A DNA stretch of 64,000 bases from the NCBI GenBank assembly GCA_964035575.1, contig OZ037860.1, positions 396,689-460,688 on the forward strand, in the 5' to 3' direction. This stretch comes from Rhynchopus sp. YZ270_cl-10 (taxonomy: Eukaryota > Euglenozoa > Diplonemea > Diplonemida > Diplonemidae). Positions 41,041 to 53,100 of the stretch are shown piece by piece. The notes beneath the pieces were generated by a model. The model did no database searches. It saw only the letters and a list, made by a program, of their open reading frames with translations, and was not told where the DNA came from. How positions within the stretch are numbered: position 1 is the first letter of the stretch; the number at the start of each line of letters is the position of its first letter. Position numbers and translations under genes: made by a program.

Positions 41041-41202
41041 TTAGCGCTGGACAGCGCCTTGAGCCAGAACTGGTGCAGCGGGTTTGTGGCGCTTAAGCGG
41101 CTGTACTTCTGATGAAGATGAGGAAGACGATGACGATGAGTCACTTGTGTTCGTGTCGGACTCACTCTCCACAGGTGCCCTCGTACGTTTTTGAGGTGTC
41201 AT
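41041..41202 (-). CDS. Candidate 53-residue Ser-rich protein
   Basis: ATG to TAA without interruption, 53 residues. It starts MTPQKRTRAPVESESD, has a run of ten Ser, then VQPLKRHKPAAPVLAQGAVQ. Two basic clusters, KRTR and LKRHK, would suit nuclear import. Codon composition is like the nearby genes rather than the AT-rich spacer. The ORF sits between 18-bp and ~28-bp inverted repeats, so it could be cargo or the product of a small element rather than a host gene. No homologue recognised, and no clear acceptor tract precedes it. Confidence 0.45.
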   Translation of the reverse strand: MTPQKRTRAPVESESDTNTSDSSSSSSSSSSEVQPLKRHKPAAPVLAQGAVQR

Positions 41203-41276
41203 TTGGGATTTTGGAAGAATATTGGGAAAAAAAAACGGTGTGTATCCTTGGTTTGTGTGCTACAGAAAATTAACTG

Positions 41277-41375
41277 AAAAATGCGTTTGAGACCCCTAGA
41301 ATGGCTCAAAATGCCTCTTTTCTGGCTTTAATTGCAAAATTGGGCCTCCAAAGGCCTCCAAAAAAATTTTCGAGA
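41277..41375 (+). repeat. Single satellite unit outside the main array
   Basis: TGCGTTTGAGACCCCTAGAA, ATGGCTCAAAATGCC and TTTTCGAGAGTTC match the last unit of the satellite at 3909-4014 in order and orientation. Confidence 0.55.
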
Positions 41376-41393
41376 GTTCAGTTCTACGATTTT

Positions 41394-41467
41394 CTGAGCG
41401 TGAATTTATTTTTCTGAGCGTGAATTTATTTTTCTGAGCGTGAATTTATTTTTTGAGCGTGAAATAC
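41394..41467 (+). repeat. 20-bp tandem repeat
   Basis: Three exact copies of CTGAGCGTGAATTTATTTTT and a partial fourth. The unit contains the GCGTGAATTTATTTT arm found in the adjacent inverted repeats. Confidence 0.85.
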
Positions 41468-41530
41468 CGGAAAATAAATTCACGCACCTCCTTCACGATT
41501 TTGTGAAGGGGCGTGAAATTCATGGTCTCA
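41458..41530. repeat. Right arms of nested inverted repeats
   Basis: 41458-41485 is the reverse complement, with one mismatch, of 40773-40800. 41513-41530 is the exact reverse complement of 40940-40957. The interval between holds a small palindrome, CTTCACGATTTTGTGAAG. Confidence 0.8.
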
Positions 41531-41646
41531 AGCGGGGATAAAAGAATGTATTTTTTCAAAAAGTTTTGTTTTATTTGCAAGATAAACCTCGTTATTAGGC
41601 ATCGGGTTAGTCACCCTAGCAAAAAAAAATAGAGAGAAAACTCGGA

Positions 41647-41679
41647 AGATGGATGTACTTGTCTCTCCTGCATACATCT
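41647..41679 (+). repeat. Hairpin repeat family A (41.6 kb copy)
   Basis: AGATGGATGTA pairs with GCATACATCT around a TCTCTCC loop. Repeat J copy 2 (41687-41721) follows at once. Confidence 0.6.
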
Positions 41680-42685
41680 AAAAAAAGATCGGGTCTTTTG
41701 TTTGTGCACTCAAAGCCGGGTGGGGGAAAAAAATAGTTCCCAGAACCAACACGCCATGTGTCGTTTGCTTCAACAAAGCTGGTCGGTGCACATAGTGTGA
41801 TGGTGGTCCAGCCGCCAAACTCCTCATTTCTACAACGCGTTTGGGAGGTACTGCGAAGATGACAGTGGGCACTTGAAGTGGCTTACGAAGGGAGTAAAAA
41901 GAGGGGTTTTTTTTGGTGGTACCAAATAAAACGGTCTCTGACAAAGAAAAAAAAACAAAACTAAAACAGAAAAATACGTTTTGCTTTGGACATCTCGTTT
42001 CAAACATGTCCGCTGCTTGACAACAAAGTAAAATAAAATAGAAATCTTTTCTCAACAAAATATGAATGTACCTCACTGTGCATACACATCAAAAAGGAAC
42101 ACATACACAAAAAAAAAAAAAGTTACACCAAAATATATGGTGTAGGCCTTCACGCCACTTCAAAAAAAACAAATTTATAAAAAAAAAAAAAATTGGTGGA
42201 TAGAAAGATTGTTTGTATTTTCTAAGATAAAAAGGGGGGGTGTTGAAATGGTAGTAAAAGTACACCATTCCGTCAGTCTAGGAGAAGGGTTTTTTTTCTT
42301 TTGCTTTTTTGACAGAACGAAAGAAAACAATGGCAAATACAAAAGATTGTAGTGCGAAAAAGGTAATGACTGCTAAATTGCATATTTTGCAGCTGAATGA
42401 AAGAAGGCTTCAAAAAAAAAAAAGTGGGTTTGATAACGTGCAGACACCTCAAGGCGGATGTAGGCGCGTGGAAAAAAAATCGTTTGCTGTAACCCACTAA
42501 GTAGGCGTAACGACTGCTGGTATATTTGCTTATATCATATCAACTATCAACCTCCGAATATCACCCAAAAAGCTTTTAGTTTCATCAACAAAAAACAGAA
42601 AACATTTTCCCATTTCAACGAATCATATCAAAAGAAGTGAAAACCGTACAAACACCTCAACGGACATAGACACTAAAAAGTTTAT

Positions 42686-42720
42686 AAGATGAACCTAAGC
42701 CTCTCGCACTTGGTCACCTT
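42686..42720 (+). repeat. Hairpin repeat family A (42.7 kb copy)
   Basis: AAGATGAACCTAAG pairs with CTTGGTCACCTT, including G-T pairs, around CCTCTCGCA. The flanking sequence is AAAAAGTTTAT before and an A run after. Confidence 0.65.
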
Positions 42721-42902
42721 TAAAAAAAAAATGAAGAGTGGTCAGACATAACGGGGTGGTAAAACGAAGGGAAGACTGAGGGAAGGAAATCACAACACTC
42801 AACGGGAAAAAAAAAAGTTGACTTGAAATACAAAGCCCTCTCGTGACAGTGTACCAAAAAAAGGGGGGGAGGGGGAAAAAGGGGAGCAAATAAAAACGTT
42901 GA

Positions 42903-42932
42903 AGATGAATGCGTCCTCTCTCGGACGCATCT
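42903..42932 (+). repeat. Hairpin repeat family A (42.9 kb copy)
   Basis: AGATGAATGCGTCC and GGACGCATCT pair over nine bases around TCTCTC. The stem sequence differs from other copies in both arms, so pairing rather than sequence is kept. Confidence 0.7.
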
Positions 42933-43272
42933 GATCTTGAGAAAAAAGGAAATGCGCATTTTTTAAAGTAGTGCTTCGAAGCCTTTCTTTTTGCTGCGCC
43001 GTTTGTTTCTTTTTCCACAAATAATTTGCCATTTTTTTTTGTATCGACCATCACCTAAGACCTAGGCGGGTTTTTGGTACAAAAGTTCTTTTGAACACTC
43101 TATGTTTTGCTGCCCAACAAAAATTCACCTATCATGAGCACTTTAGGCTTACTATTTTCCCCTCTGTTCCCAATGGACATTGCAAAGGACAGAGAAACAC
43201 ACATCGGACCCTCTCGTGTCTCTATACTCATATTTCATATTTTCTCTATTTTGTTTTTTGTTTTTTGTTTTT

Positions 43273-43325
43273 TTGAAAACTTAGCTGTATTAGTGTAGCC
43301 ACCCTAGAGTGTGCTCCACTATACT
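43273..43325 (+). repeat. Dispersed repeat family D, copy 2
   Basis: Nearly identical to 13064-13115 across TTAGTGTAGCCACCCTAGAG and GTGTGCTCCACTATAC. Confidence 0.7.
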
Positions 43326-43407
43326 TTTTTTGTAAAACGAACACATCACTACAAAGCGTAAGATGTATGTACCTCATGGGTATAAACAACTCTTTTAAAA
43401 ATCAATC

Positions 43408-45682
43408 CTATTTCTGCATCTGCAAAATCGCGATTTGGTTGAGAAGATCATTCTTCTCCCGTTGGTGCTGTTCTTGGAGCGATCCACCTACATCGCTTTC
43501 ACGGATGCCGACAATGGTCTGGAGGGATTGTGTTTCTTCTAGGAGACGAGCGATTTTGTGCTGGTAATCGCCAAAGATATCTGCCAGGATCACGTAGTCG
43601 TGGTGATATTCGCCGGTCATGTCGTTGGCTGTGGTTTTTGCAAGCTTTGGAGCATCAGGGATGTTCGCGTCATGTGTCGCAGGATGGTCAATCCTGTTCT
43701 GCAGCTTCTGATACCTCGCCTGCATATCCTCAATCCCCTTCCTCAACCGCTCATTCTCCTGCTGAAGCTGCGCCATCTCCCCTTGCTGCCTCGCATCCGC
43801 CCCTCCGTTTTCTTTTACCTGCCGTAAAAGCCGTGACACTTCTCTCTCTAACTCCTTTATTCTTAACCTCGCAAACTCGCCGTTGCTGATGTGGTCATCA
43901 TTCTCCTTTTGCGCTGCAGCCAAACTCTGTTTTGCTGCGGTTAGCTCGTTGCGGAGGGTTGTGGTATCCATGGCACCGCTGTGCTGTTCTAGGCGGGCGA
44001 GGAGGTCTGCGTTGTCTTCCATTGCGGTGCGGAGTTGGGTGCGGAGGTCGGCAGACTCAGCGTCGCTTCCCTCCTTAGCTTTGCGGAGGGAGCGGAGAGA
44101 GCGTTCGAGCTCTGCAATGCGATCTGCGGTGGCGTCGTCTGCGGGGGTGGTTTGCAGGGCCTGGGTCGCTGCATCGAGGGAACGTTGCAGGGCGGTGTTT
44201 GCCTTCTGCAGATCCGCATTCTGTTCTTGAAGAACTGCGGCAGCGCCTGCGGTTCTTGCCTGAGTGCGTTGTGGAGCGGCGCGAGCGTCTGCTTCCAAAG
44301 CCTCGATCTTTTCCTGGAGAATGCGGTTTTCCTCCTGAGCGGTGCTGCAGTCGACCTTAGCGGCGCGGAGCTGCATCTTCAATTCGTCCATCGCCGCCGC
44401 AGTCTTCTGTTGTCCCGCGCCGTTCTCTGCCGCCTTCTTTGCCTCTTCCGCGAGGCGTTCTATTTGCGCCTTCAAATCCGCGATCTCCGCAGAAGAAGAA
44501 GCGCTGAGTGCTTGGTAGTCCTTGGCCATGAGGATTTTCTCTTTTTTTAATTTGGCGGCTTCTGCGAGAGCGTGGGAGAGGCGGTCTTGGAGGGCGTCGT
44601 TGTCGGCTGGGGGTGTGGTGGTGGTGGTGTTGTGTGTGCCTTGGGTGTTGCTGTTGGCGTTGTGGCGTAAGACGTCGGCCTCTTCCTGCAGTGCGGCGAG
44701 CTGTTCTTCGAGGGCGTCGACCCGCTCCTGTGCGGCTTCTGCAGCAGACTCGGCTTCAACGGTCTGCTGGCGGTAGTATTCCACCTCCTCCCCCGCAGCC
44801 TCCTCGTCGTCTTCGTCGTCGTCGTCAAGCTCGTCTTCTTCTTCATCCGCCCACTCCTCCTCATCGAGCTCCTCTTCCTCCTCATCCTCCGGCCCCGCAG
44901 CCTCCGCCGCAGTGTCCTGCCTAAAGGACGCAGGCGAGTCAGGGTTTTCATGCGAAAAGACAGCAAGCTCCAAACGCTCTATCATGCTTTTTTGCGACTC
45001 TATTTCGCGTCGGAGGTTTGCGGTGATCTTGTCATGGTGTTTCTGTTGAATATTTTTTTTGTTGTGTCGACAATCACCTGCTAATGCAAGATCTGTACTC
45101 AATGTCGCCCGAAGGCTATTGTACTTAAAAGATATAGACGGAGGTCGTCCTCAACTCTGGAAAGTCGCTTTTATTTGTTGTTTACGCATTCGAATGCTTT
45201 TTTGAAGAAATGTTGGAATAGTGTAGTTGCCACCTACGCAAGCTTGTCCTTCCCCAAAGTTTTTTCCCCCAAAAGTTCTGTTGTGCCGCAACAGAACTTT
45301 ATACGGTGGCGGAGCCCCTGGTTTTGGGATAGTGCCCCGTTGTAGAAGCAAAACTCCAAAATAAAAATAAAAGGAACCCCAAGAAAGGCATCACACAAAA
45401 ATACCTTCTGCAGCGCAAGCTTCTCCTCCAGCTCAATGCGTTTGCAGGCCTCCCGATCGGTGCTCTCCTCTTGCTCACGGTGTCTGCGCCAAAGCTGTGC
45501 CTCGGTATCACTGAAGGACGTACGTTGCCGGCTGAGCGCACGCTCAATATCCTTGTCTTCAGAGTCCCTATTTGGGGTATTTTGAGTGAATATGAAAAGG
45601 CAAAAACAGTGAATACAACATACATGGTCCACAACCCAAGCAAACCAACCGCGTCTGTCCATTGCCTCGACTCCATTCCCAT
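43408..45682 (-). CDS. Acidic coiled-coil protein
   Basis: Three exons, 45682-45624, 45567-45405 and 45042-43408, join in frame to 618 residues. Donors are GTATGT and GTATTT; the second junction keeps the heptads running (LEEKLALQK then KHHDKITANLRREIES). Apart from the first 20 residues the protein is Glu/Gln/Ala-rich coiled coil, with a highly acidic island at about 125-165 (runs of Asp and Glu). Short breaks carry Asn/Thr/Pro segments. No domain beyond coil is seen. Scaffold roles in the cytoskeleton, basal body or kinetochore are all possible; I do not recognise an orthologue. Exon 1 encodes only 19 residues and was placed because its frame and donor fit; its exact start is less certain. 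Confidence 0.75.
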
Positions 45683-46069
45683 GGTGCTGGACTCTTTCTG
45701 TGTACACTCTAGATAAAAGATGTTTTGAGTGAGAATGGGGAAATCTTAATTAAAAAAGCGGTTAAAAAGGCGCATTTTTTACTAGAAAAAAAAAAAGCAA
45801 ACTTGCAAGACGAATCTGTCCTCTCATACAGCAAACATCTAAAAGGAGGAAAGCTGAGCTTAGGTGAATACCATCAGAAACAACGCTAAAAAAAAGAGAC
45901 AATAAATGCGAAGAGAACATGCCAGGCAACACCAAACAACTCTCTTGTTCTATTCGGTTTAACCCCTTATTAGGTCACCAAACACTATTTTCTTATTTGA
46001 GAACTAACCTGCATTTTCCCCCCCTACCTCTCCAGGCAGAAATCCGAATTTTTTTTTTGGATCCTTTTT
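45683..46069. other. Short intergenic spacer
   Basis: About 390 bp between the formin stop and the coiled-coil gene start. It holds a weak family A hairpin at about 45805-45840 (CTGTCCTCTCATACAG) and A runs. Confidence 0.5.
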
Positions 46070-49000
46070 TTATTCCCAATCATCGTCATCTTTTGGCGAG
46101 ACTTTGGGGGTGACCGGCTCTGGGATGAGCTTGTCAGCGAGCATCTGCATGCGGGTCTGCCCTGCTGAGAGAAAGCCCTTCTCAAAGGGCTTCACCGCCA
46201 CCTCTGCCCCTGCACCAGACGTACCCCCACCCCCCGCAGCCTCCTTCTGCGCAGCCTCTCGTGCCTCAGCCTTGATCCTACGACGTTCTCTCCCTTCGTG
46301 TGATTCTACCTCCTCCTCAACATCAGTGAAGAAAGCGACAAAGCAAGCAAAGAAGGCACACTGAAAAAAAAATTGAAGCGGGTGATATGGGTGGAACATT
46401 TAAGAAAAAAAACAAGAAACTCTGGTAATGTAGAAAGTACGTAACGTACCCTTTTGTTTTTTGCGCTTTTTTCGCGTGGCCAAAAAACCTAAAAGATGCA
46501 GAAACTGCCAAATTCGTGAGTCTGCGTCTGCACGCAGGCACGAAGCTCGCATTATTGCACCCTAAAACCATACCTCATCAAATGCTGCCTGGTCCTCCCC
46601 GAAGAAGCCGCACAGCGCCAACAGCTGCTTCTGCAGATCCTGTGCGTTGGGGGTTTTTTTTGGGTGACCCACTCTCACTTTTTGGGTTTCCCACCCCACT
46701 GTAGAAAGGTCTCTACTTTATGAGGGGAAGCAGTGTCCTTCAGCTGAACCGACGAAGATCTCCTTGCAAACCCTATTAGCATAGGGAATGCAGGCGCCAT
46801 AGCCTTTCTATTGCTGGATGTGTTTTTGTCTTTTCATACCGCAAAGGATTTGCTTATTCTGTCCACCTCTTTAGAGCAGCGTTGGAACTCACGTCCCATG
46901 TATTCCTTGAAGGTGTCGCTGTGTAGGGAGGTGGGGTGGGTGGTAGAGGGGGGAAGGGAAAATATGAAAATTTGTTAAGATGAATGTCTCGAAACAACTG
47001 ATGACAAAGATGTGAGAGGTGCTCCAATAAAAGGCCATCGAACCCATGAAGTGCAATGGAGGAATAGGTTTGTTCTGGTTTGTATCTTTCCAACAATTCC
47101 TGTTGAGTTCAACACTACTGGCAAGTGTGCTCCTGTCTCAGCTGGATGATAGAAGAATAAAAGAATGCTTTCAACGTAAATATGACACAAATATTTGACA
47201 GTTTTCGACCATGATGTGCATACCCCTCGACAGCCTCCTTGTCCTCCAAGCTCGTCAGCACCTTCTTAATGCGGAAGGTCCCACTCTCCACTTCCTTCAG
47301 CTGGTTTGCTATCTGGCTGATGCTTACAAGCGATGCTGCCTCCATTGCTTGCTGTGTTTGTTGGGGTTTGGAAAAAAAATCATTTTTTTTTTTCCTTCAA
47401 AAAACCAGATCAAACATACCCGCAGCTTTGTCACCTGTAGGAACTCTGGTTTGACTTTGTGTACAGACTCGACGACGAAGCGGAGGAGCGTCATCTTGTT
47501 GTCGCTGGACTTGACGGAGCGGAGCTTGACGAGGTTGTCCACTGTGAAGCCGCGTGCGTCACCTTGGGACGTGCCTGCGTTGAGGATGTTGCCTGCCTCC
47601 AGCACCGCTGCCATGAGGCACTTCACACCCTCGCTGTCACGCAGGTCACGCGACGCGTCCTTCATGCACTGCAGGTTCGACTTCACCCTGTCAATCATAC
47701 TCTCAAAGTCAAGCACAAAAACCCAAGCCTCCAGCCGCTCCATCACATTCGGAACCCCTGCTATCATAGATACAAACAGCTCAGGCGGTCCAAGCGGTAG
47801 TTGCTTGGCCCTCGCTTCTTCGACTTTTCTGTTTTGTTTTTTAAATATTTTTGAAATCTCTCTGCTTTTTGAACCCGAAAATAACCCACAAAACCATCAT
47901 CCCACCTCCAAACTCATCAGAAACCAAGAATACTCTTGAAATACAGTGTGTTTAGATAGAGAAAAAAAGGGCATACTGTATTTCATCTGAGGTAGGCAGC
48001 ACCGCCTGCACAGACTGAAGCGCGTCTAGAGACAGCACATCATTGTCCATCGAGAGAAGAGCATCGCGGACAGCATCTAAGGGCAGCCGAAGGGTGCTGA
48101 AGACGATACCAATATTCTGCGCACGCTTTGCAGGGAGGATGGCGAGCTCTTTTGTCTTTGCTTTTGTGGCCTTCGCTTTGACACGCTCTGCTTTTGTAAT
48201 GCTGAACACATCATGCACCTTGGCAGAATCGATCTGCACCAAGGCCCCATCCTCCTCCTCCTCCTTCTTCTCCCTCTCCCTCTGCTCTGCCTGCTCTTTG
48301 TACCACCACCATATCGTCCCCTCCCCACATCGGTTCTGCCGCACCTTCCCCCAATAAAACCGCCGCAACTTCACACCCCCTCCCTTCACCACATTCACCG
48401 GCATTCCTAATGGCGGCGGCATCCCCCCTGGTGGAGGCGGGACCCCTGGTGGAAGAGGAATCCCTCCACCCGGAGGCGGGGGCGCGCCAGGTGGAGGGGG
48501 GGGTGGTGGTGGGATACCCCCACCCCCAGGAGGGGGCGGTGGGGGTGGAATGCCACCACCACCTGCACCTCCCGGCGGTGGTGGTGGTGGCGGTGGCGGT
48601 GGAACACCCCCTTGAAGGGGAGGGGGAGGAGGAGGTGGAGGAGGTATACTTCCTCCAGGCGGAGGTGGGGGTGGTGGTACTGGGCGGGGTGTGAGCATTT
48701 CCTTTTGACCAACTGCGGCTAAGGCGAGGCTTTGCTGTTGTTGTTGTCTTGTCAACGGAGGTGGGGTGATCACCGGAACTTCTACGGGGACAACGTTCTC
48801 CGACCAATCTGCCTGCAAATGATCTTCGTCTCCGGAGCTGGAAATGTCGGTTTCATCACTCCATTCTTCGCTGTCGTCGTCGTCCGCATCAACCACCAAT
48901 CCAGGAAGTGGTGTCCTACCAAGCTGATGTGCACTCATAGTACGAAGCGGTGTATGATTTGATGGCTCCCGGTCCACACTCCGCCCATCCCGACGAACCC

Positions 49001-49838
49001 ATTTTACAACCAAAACCGGAATTTCCTCGTCCGGATCAATATGCCGAAACCTATCAGGATCCGCAGGAAACTCCCTTCCGTTCACATCGACAACAGCCTG
49101 CGTGCCTTCCCCCATTCGGGTACAACACAGAGATATATCCGGAATGTCAATTTCATGCAGCACACCGTCCCTCAGATCGTCGACAGATTTGACTAATTTG
49201 CGGGAATTCGTTTCGGGGAGGCGGAAAGGGATGCCTTTTTCTAGGCTAAGGGTTTCTTTGAAACCACTGAGAATCGCGTTTATTGCGTCTAATGCGGATA
49301 AACGCCAGCCGGCACGTTGGTGGAGGTTGAATGAATCGCCTCTTTGCACATCCAAATGAGTCTCGGTTGGATGGTCTACAGTCAACGCCTGCGATGCCTG
49401 CATCACTGACTCCAAGGCTAACGTCTCTGCAACGGAAGTCAGATCAGCCGACGACTTCACAGACCCCCCCTCGTTAGGTGGCGACACCGTCGGCCGTTGC
49501 AATGACGGCATGCTCTGTCGCATGTCCTGTGCGCTCGGGATTTGCAGTTCTATCCCACCCAAAGTAACCTGAGAAGCCGTCAATTTGACAAGTTTGTTTC
49601 CAGAGGGAAAATAGTAAGGGCGATTCGCCTCCAATCGGTCAGGAGTCAGACGCACATCCTTCGTCAGCCCAACGTTCGAAAAAAGGGTCAAATGGACCGG
49701 GGTGAGGGAGGAGAATGCGTTAATCACCTCGCGTTTTTCTTTGTTCCAGCTGCTTGCTGCAAGGTCTCCAGGAACACAACCGGAGGATTTCTCTTGTTTC
49801 CGGCGGGATTTGTACAAACGATCCCAAAGACTCGACAT
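46070..49838 (-). CDS. Formin (FH1-FH2 actin nucleator)
   Basis: Six exons, 49838-47977, 47828-47420, 47351-47224, 46918-46840, 46639-46574 and 46360-46070, join in frame to 944 residues; all introns are GT-AG. Formins nucleate and elongate unbranched actin filaments. Residues about 385-490 are the FH1 domain, with runs of up to nine Pro that bind profilin-actin. The FH2 domain follows from LRRFYWGKV to FFTDVEEEVE. It contains EAGNILNAGTSQGDARGFTV plus LVKLRSVKSSDNKMTLLRFV, the conserved core. No GTPase-binding or FH3 domain is recognisable in the N-terminal 380 residues, which are unlike animal diaphanous formins, so control must differ. The tail after FH2 is a short basic helix and an acidic end (KDDDDWE), which might act as an autoregulatory peptide. 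Confidence 0.92.
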
Positions 49839-50146
49839 TTTTCAACCTTTTTTTGTATTTTCAATTCGGGCTATTCCATCGTGTCTTTGTGTTTAACACC
49901 CTGATAGGGGGAGAAATTTGATAGGTGGAGGGGAGGAAAAGAGAGGAGAAGGAAGGATAAAAGAATCATGGAGGGGGTCTAGTACTATGTTATTCTAATC
50001 TATGGGGCTGGGTCCTCCCAATTATCTAAAAATTTTCTAACAAAATGAAGAAAAACAATATAGTGAACATCTATGCGCCCCACAAAAGGCGGATATTTTT
50101 GACAAAAAAATGCAGAATTAAAAAAGAAGGCCATTTTTATGACTCT
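49839..50146. other. Short intergenic spacer
   Basis: About 310 bp between the giant surface protein stop (50147) and the formin start. AT-rich with A runs; nothing else recognised. Confidence 0.5.
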
Positions 50147-53100
50147 CTATCCCATAGAACCACCGAAGTAGTTTTGTAGTGGGTTCACCCTTGCAGGGGA
50201 TCCCCCTTGGCCTCCGTAGACTGGGTCGGAGAAGTCGTAGTTTTGGAGTGGCTGCGTGGAGTTGGTGTAGTACTGCTGGTCCTGTGGCTGGCTGTCGTAG
50301 CTTTCTATACCGCTATATCCATCTACGTATCCGCCATGTGACGCGTTGTGTGCACCGTAGTGTACACCTTGGTCGGGATTGCTGCCATCCATCGTCTCGA
50401 AGAGGTAGGGCTGTGCCTGCAAAAGAAAAAAAAAAAACGTGACATACTTCCGACGAAACAATAGAGATGTTAACATGATTCAGCGAAGACAAACAGTACT
50501 AAGCAAAAATGAAAAGCAAAACCTCATACCTGCCTCCGCGTCGTTGGCAACCCATCCTGCGCAGGCCTCTCTGGGAACGCTGTTGAGAAGCGTGGGAGCA
50601 CTGGGACCTCCTCCATTGGCGGTGGTGGTGGTGGTGGCTCGTCTATGTGGACCACTTGGGGTGGGGTTGGCGGGCGGGGTGGTGGTGTTGGTGGGGGCGG
50701 CGGGGGTGGTGGCGGAGGCGCAGGCTTCTTCTTCTTACAGCAGCACAGACAGAGCAGGAGGATGAGCACCGACAGAAGCAGCGCAGCACCAATCGCGATA
50801 CCCAGAGCCACCCACAACGCATCCGACGACTCCGCATCGTCTACACGCTTCTTGAACGACGGCGTCTCCGGCAACGGTGTGCCATTGCTCGGCAGCAGCT
50901 CTTCAACCTTGCCACTCAAGGGGTAGTGCACCCTCGCGCAGGTAATCGCATTGGCCTGCAAGAAGTTTGTATCACGCAGCTTCCCCATCATCTCTGCTGA
51001 CAACGCATCGTTGTTGCGTATCTGAGGCCCCGGCGGCGGAAATGCGTCAAAATCATTGTTAAACTCAAACAACAATATACCAGGAAGCGGATCACCCACA
51101 TCAGAGAGAACATCTGTATTTTTTTTTTTTTTTTGCATTTTTTTTTTTTTTTCCAATGGAATAGTCCAAATGACCTTTTTTAACTTTCGTACATCAACGA
51201 CAATCCCCCCCAATGCATACCTATTCTATTCGTTTCAACCTCCATGCCTTTTGCTATCAGGTCGCGACGTGCCTGCGCTGTATGAGTCGCGCCTTGGTCG
51301 AAGCAGACCTCAAACCGTGTCGGCTCTGCAGCCTCGCTAACGATAACCATCTCCGCTGTTTCTGAGGTACCACCTTCTGAATCGCGTAGGTGAAACACTA
51401 TTTTGCGCTCCCCTGATTCCTTTGGGTTTAGAAAGAATTCTATGACCCCATCCCCGCCCAACACCGGGGGAGTCAAGAAGATGTCGTTCTGCCCCACCGG
51501 GTTGTCCTCCACATTCCAATGGAAGGCCACTGTCTGATACGCTTCATTGTCAGGCCCTGCTTTGATCATTGTTGCGAACGCTGTTTTGACATTCCCTATT
51601 GAGCGCGCAACAGGAAGACGGCGGATGTCCTGCTGAAACGAAGGAGGGTCGTTGACAGGTTGGATGGAGATGCGGAGCGTGTAGAGTGGCGATTCGTTTT
51701 CATTCGGAAAGTCGTCGCGGCCGTTGTCAATAAGCTTGACCGGAATGTCTACATCGCCAAATGCATCATCCTGCAAAGCAAAAGAGACACTCCCTTTATC
51801 ATCCAAAGACGGTACCTCCGTAAAGTACTGATCAAACACACTCTGATCGTACGCTACCACAAAAGAAAGGCTTTGCCCTGTCTCATCGATCGGCCCCGCG
51901 CTCATCTCTGCAGCCCACAGCTCCGCAACACTCCGCCCAGAGTCCTCCTGCGCCTGGATAACCAGACCTGGCTTAAAGGAGGGCCTGTCGTTTACAGGAA
52001 GGATGCGCACGATAAGCTCTACGGTTGCCCAGTTTTTTGAAATATCCTTGGTGTTTGGGTCCAAATTTTTGGGGCCGTTGATGTTGTTGGGTCCGTCATC
52101 CTGCGCGTTGAAGAAGATCCTCGCGACGCCGTTCATATCTGGTGCTGGGGTGAGCCGGAGAGAGGTGCCACCTATGAGTTCTGGTGGTGACCCTGCTGCG
52201 AAGAGCTCTGGTTTGTCCGTTGTAAGCCACACTGTAGCCGTTTGCGAAGGGCTTTCCAAAGTACCCGGTGTGATGGCAGTGACAATTGAGGAGAAGATCT
52301 GCGCGTTGTCCTCCAGGATTGTAACAGAATCGGTTGATAGTGTGACCACCGGTGGGTCGTTGATCGGCTCAATGTAGATCGACATCGGAAACGGTCCGTA
52401 AGAGTTGATCCCAGATGACCCTTGCGTGATGCATCCCTCCCGCCCACCATCATCACGCAACGTAATAAAGAAGGTGAAGTTGCCCCAAATGTTGGGTCGA
52501 GGCTTGAATCGCATCGTACAGTCTGGCAAGGAAATTTCTGGCGCCTTTTCAAAAAATTTGGTAATATTGAATGCAGCCACCTGCGTTGCGCCAGGCTCCC
52601 CGAGACGCCAATTATCTAATGTATCGAAGTAACGCAGTTGGATGTCAAATTCAAGCTTTTGCTGCGCATCTTCATCACCCCCATGCCCTCCAGCTGTCAC
52701 GTCTCTACAGTAATTAGGCAGTGCCAACTCCGTGGAGCAATCCCCACAGGTTAGACACGTTGGTTCACACCGTTCGTTGATGACAATAGGGTTGGGACCA
52801 TACGTGAAAAACGGCGGATCATTCACCTTTGTAATTTTGATGTTCAACAGCGTGACTGTGTTGGCATTGCCTGAGACAGGAGAGGACAGCGAATCGCCTG
52901 AGTCGCGGATCGAAACAGTGTATTGACACTGTCCAGACCGATTCGCCTCTGGTGAAATGAAGACAGACCCATTCTGATGCAGTACTGGACGGTATTTAAA
53001 GATCCGCTCGCACAACAGATCGACAGGTTCGATAGAGAATGTAATGTTCTGATGTGCCTCATTGAACCCTGCAGTGATCTCTGTCGCCCAAAGGTGGTTC

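Larger units (their letters stand above)
41531..43407. other. Repeat-rich intergenic region
   Basis: No gene supported. It holds hairpin repeats at 41647-41679, 42686-42720 and 42903-42932, repeat J at 41687-41721, a family H segment near 42822, and a family D repeat at 43273-43325. Several short open frames reflect T-rich and A-rich runs. Confidence 0.5.

Noticed and set aside
41678-42076. Minus-strand frame of 132 codons
   Set aside because: It runs through a dispersed repeat and homopolymer-derived Phe/Leu stretches; only a short inner part looks gene-like and no splice or start context supports it.
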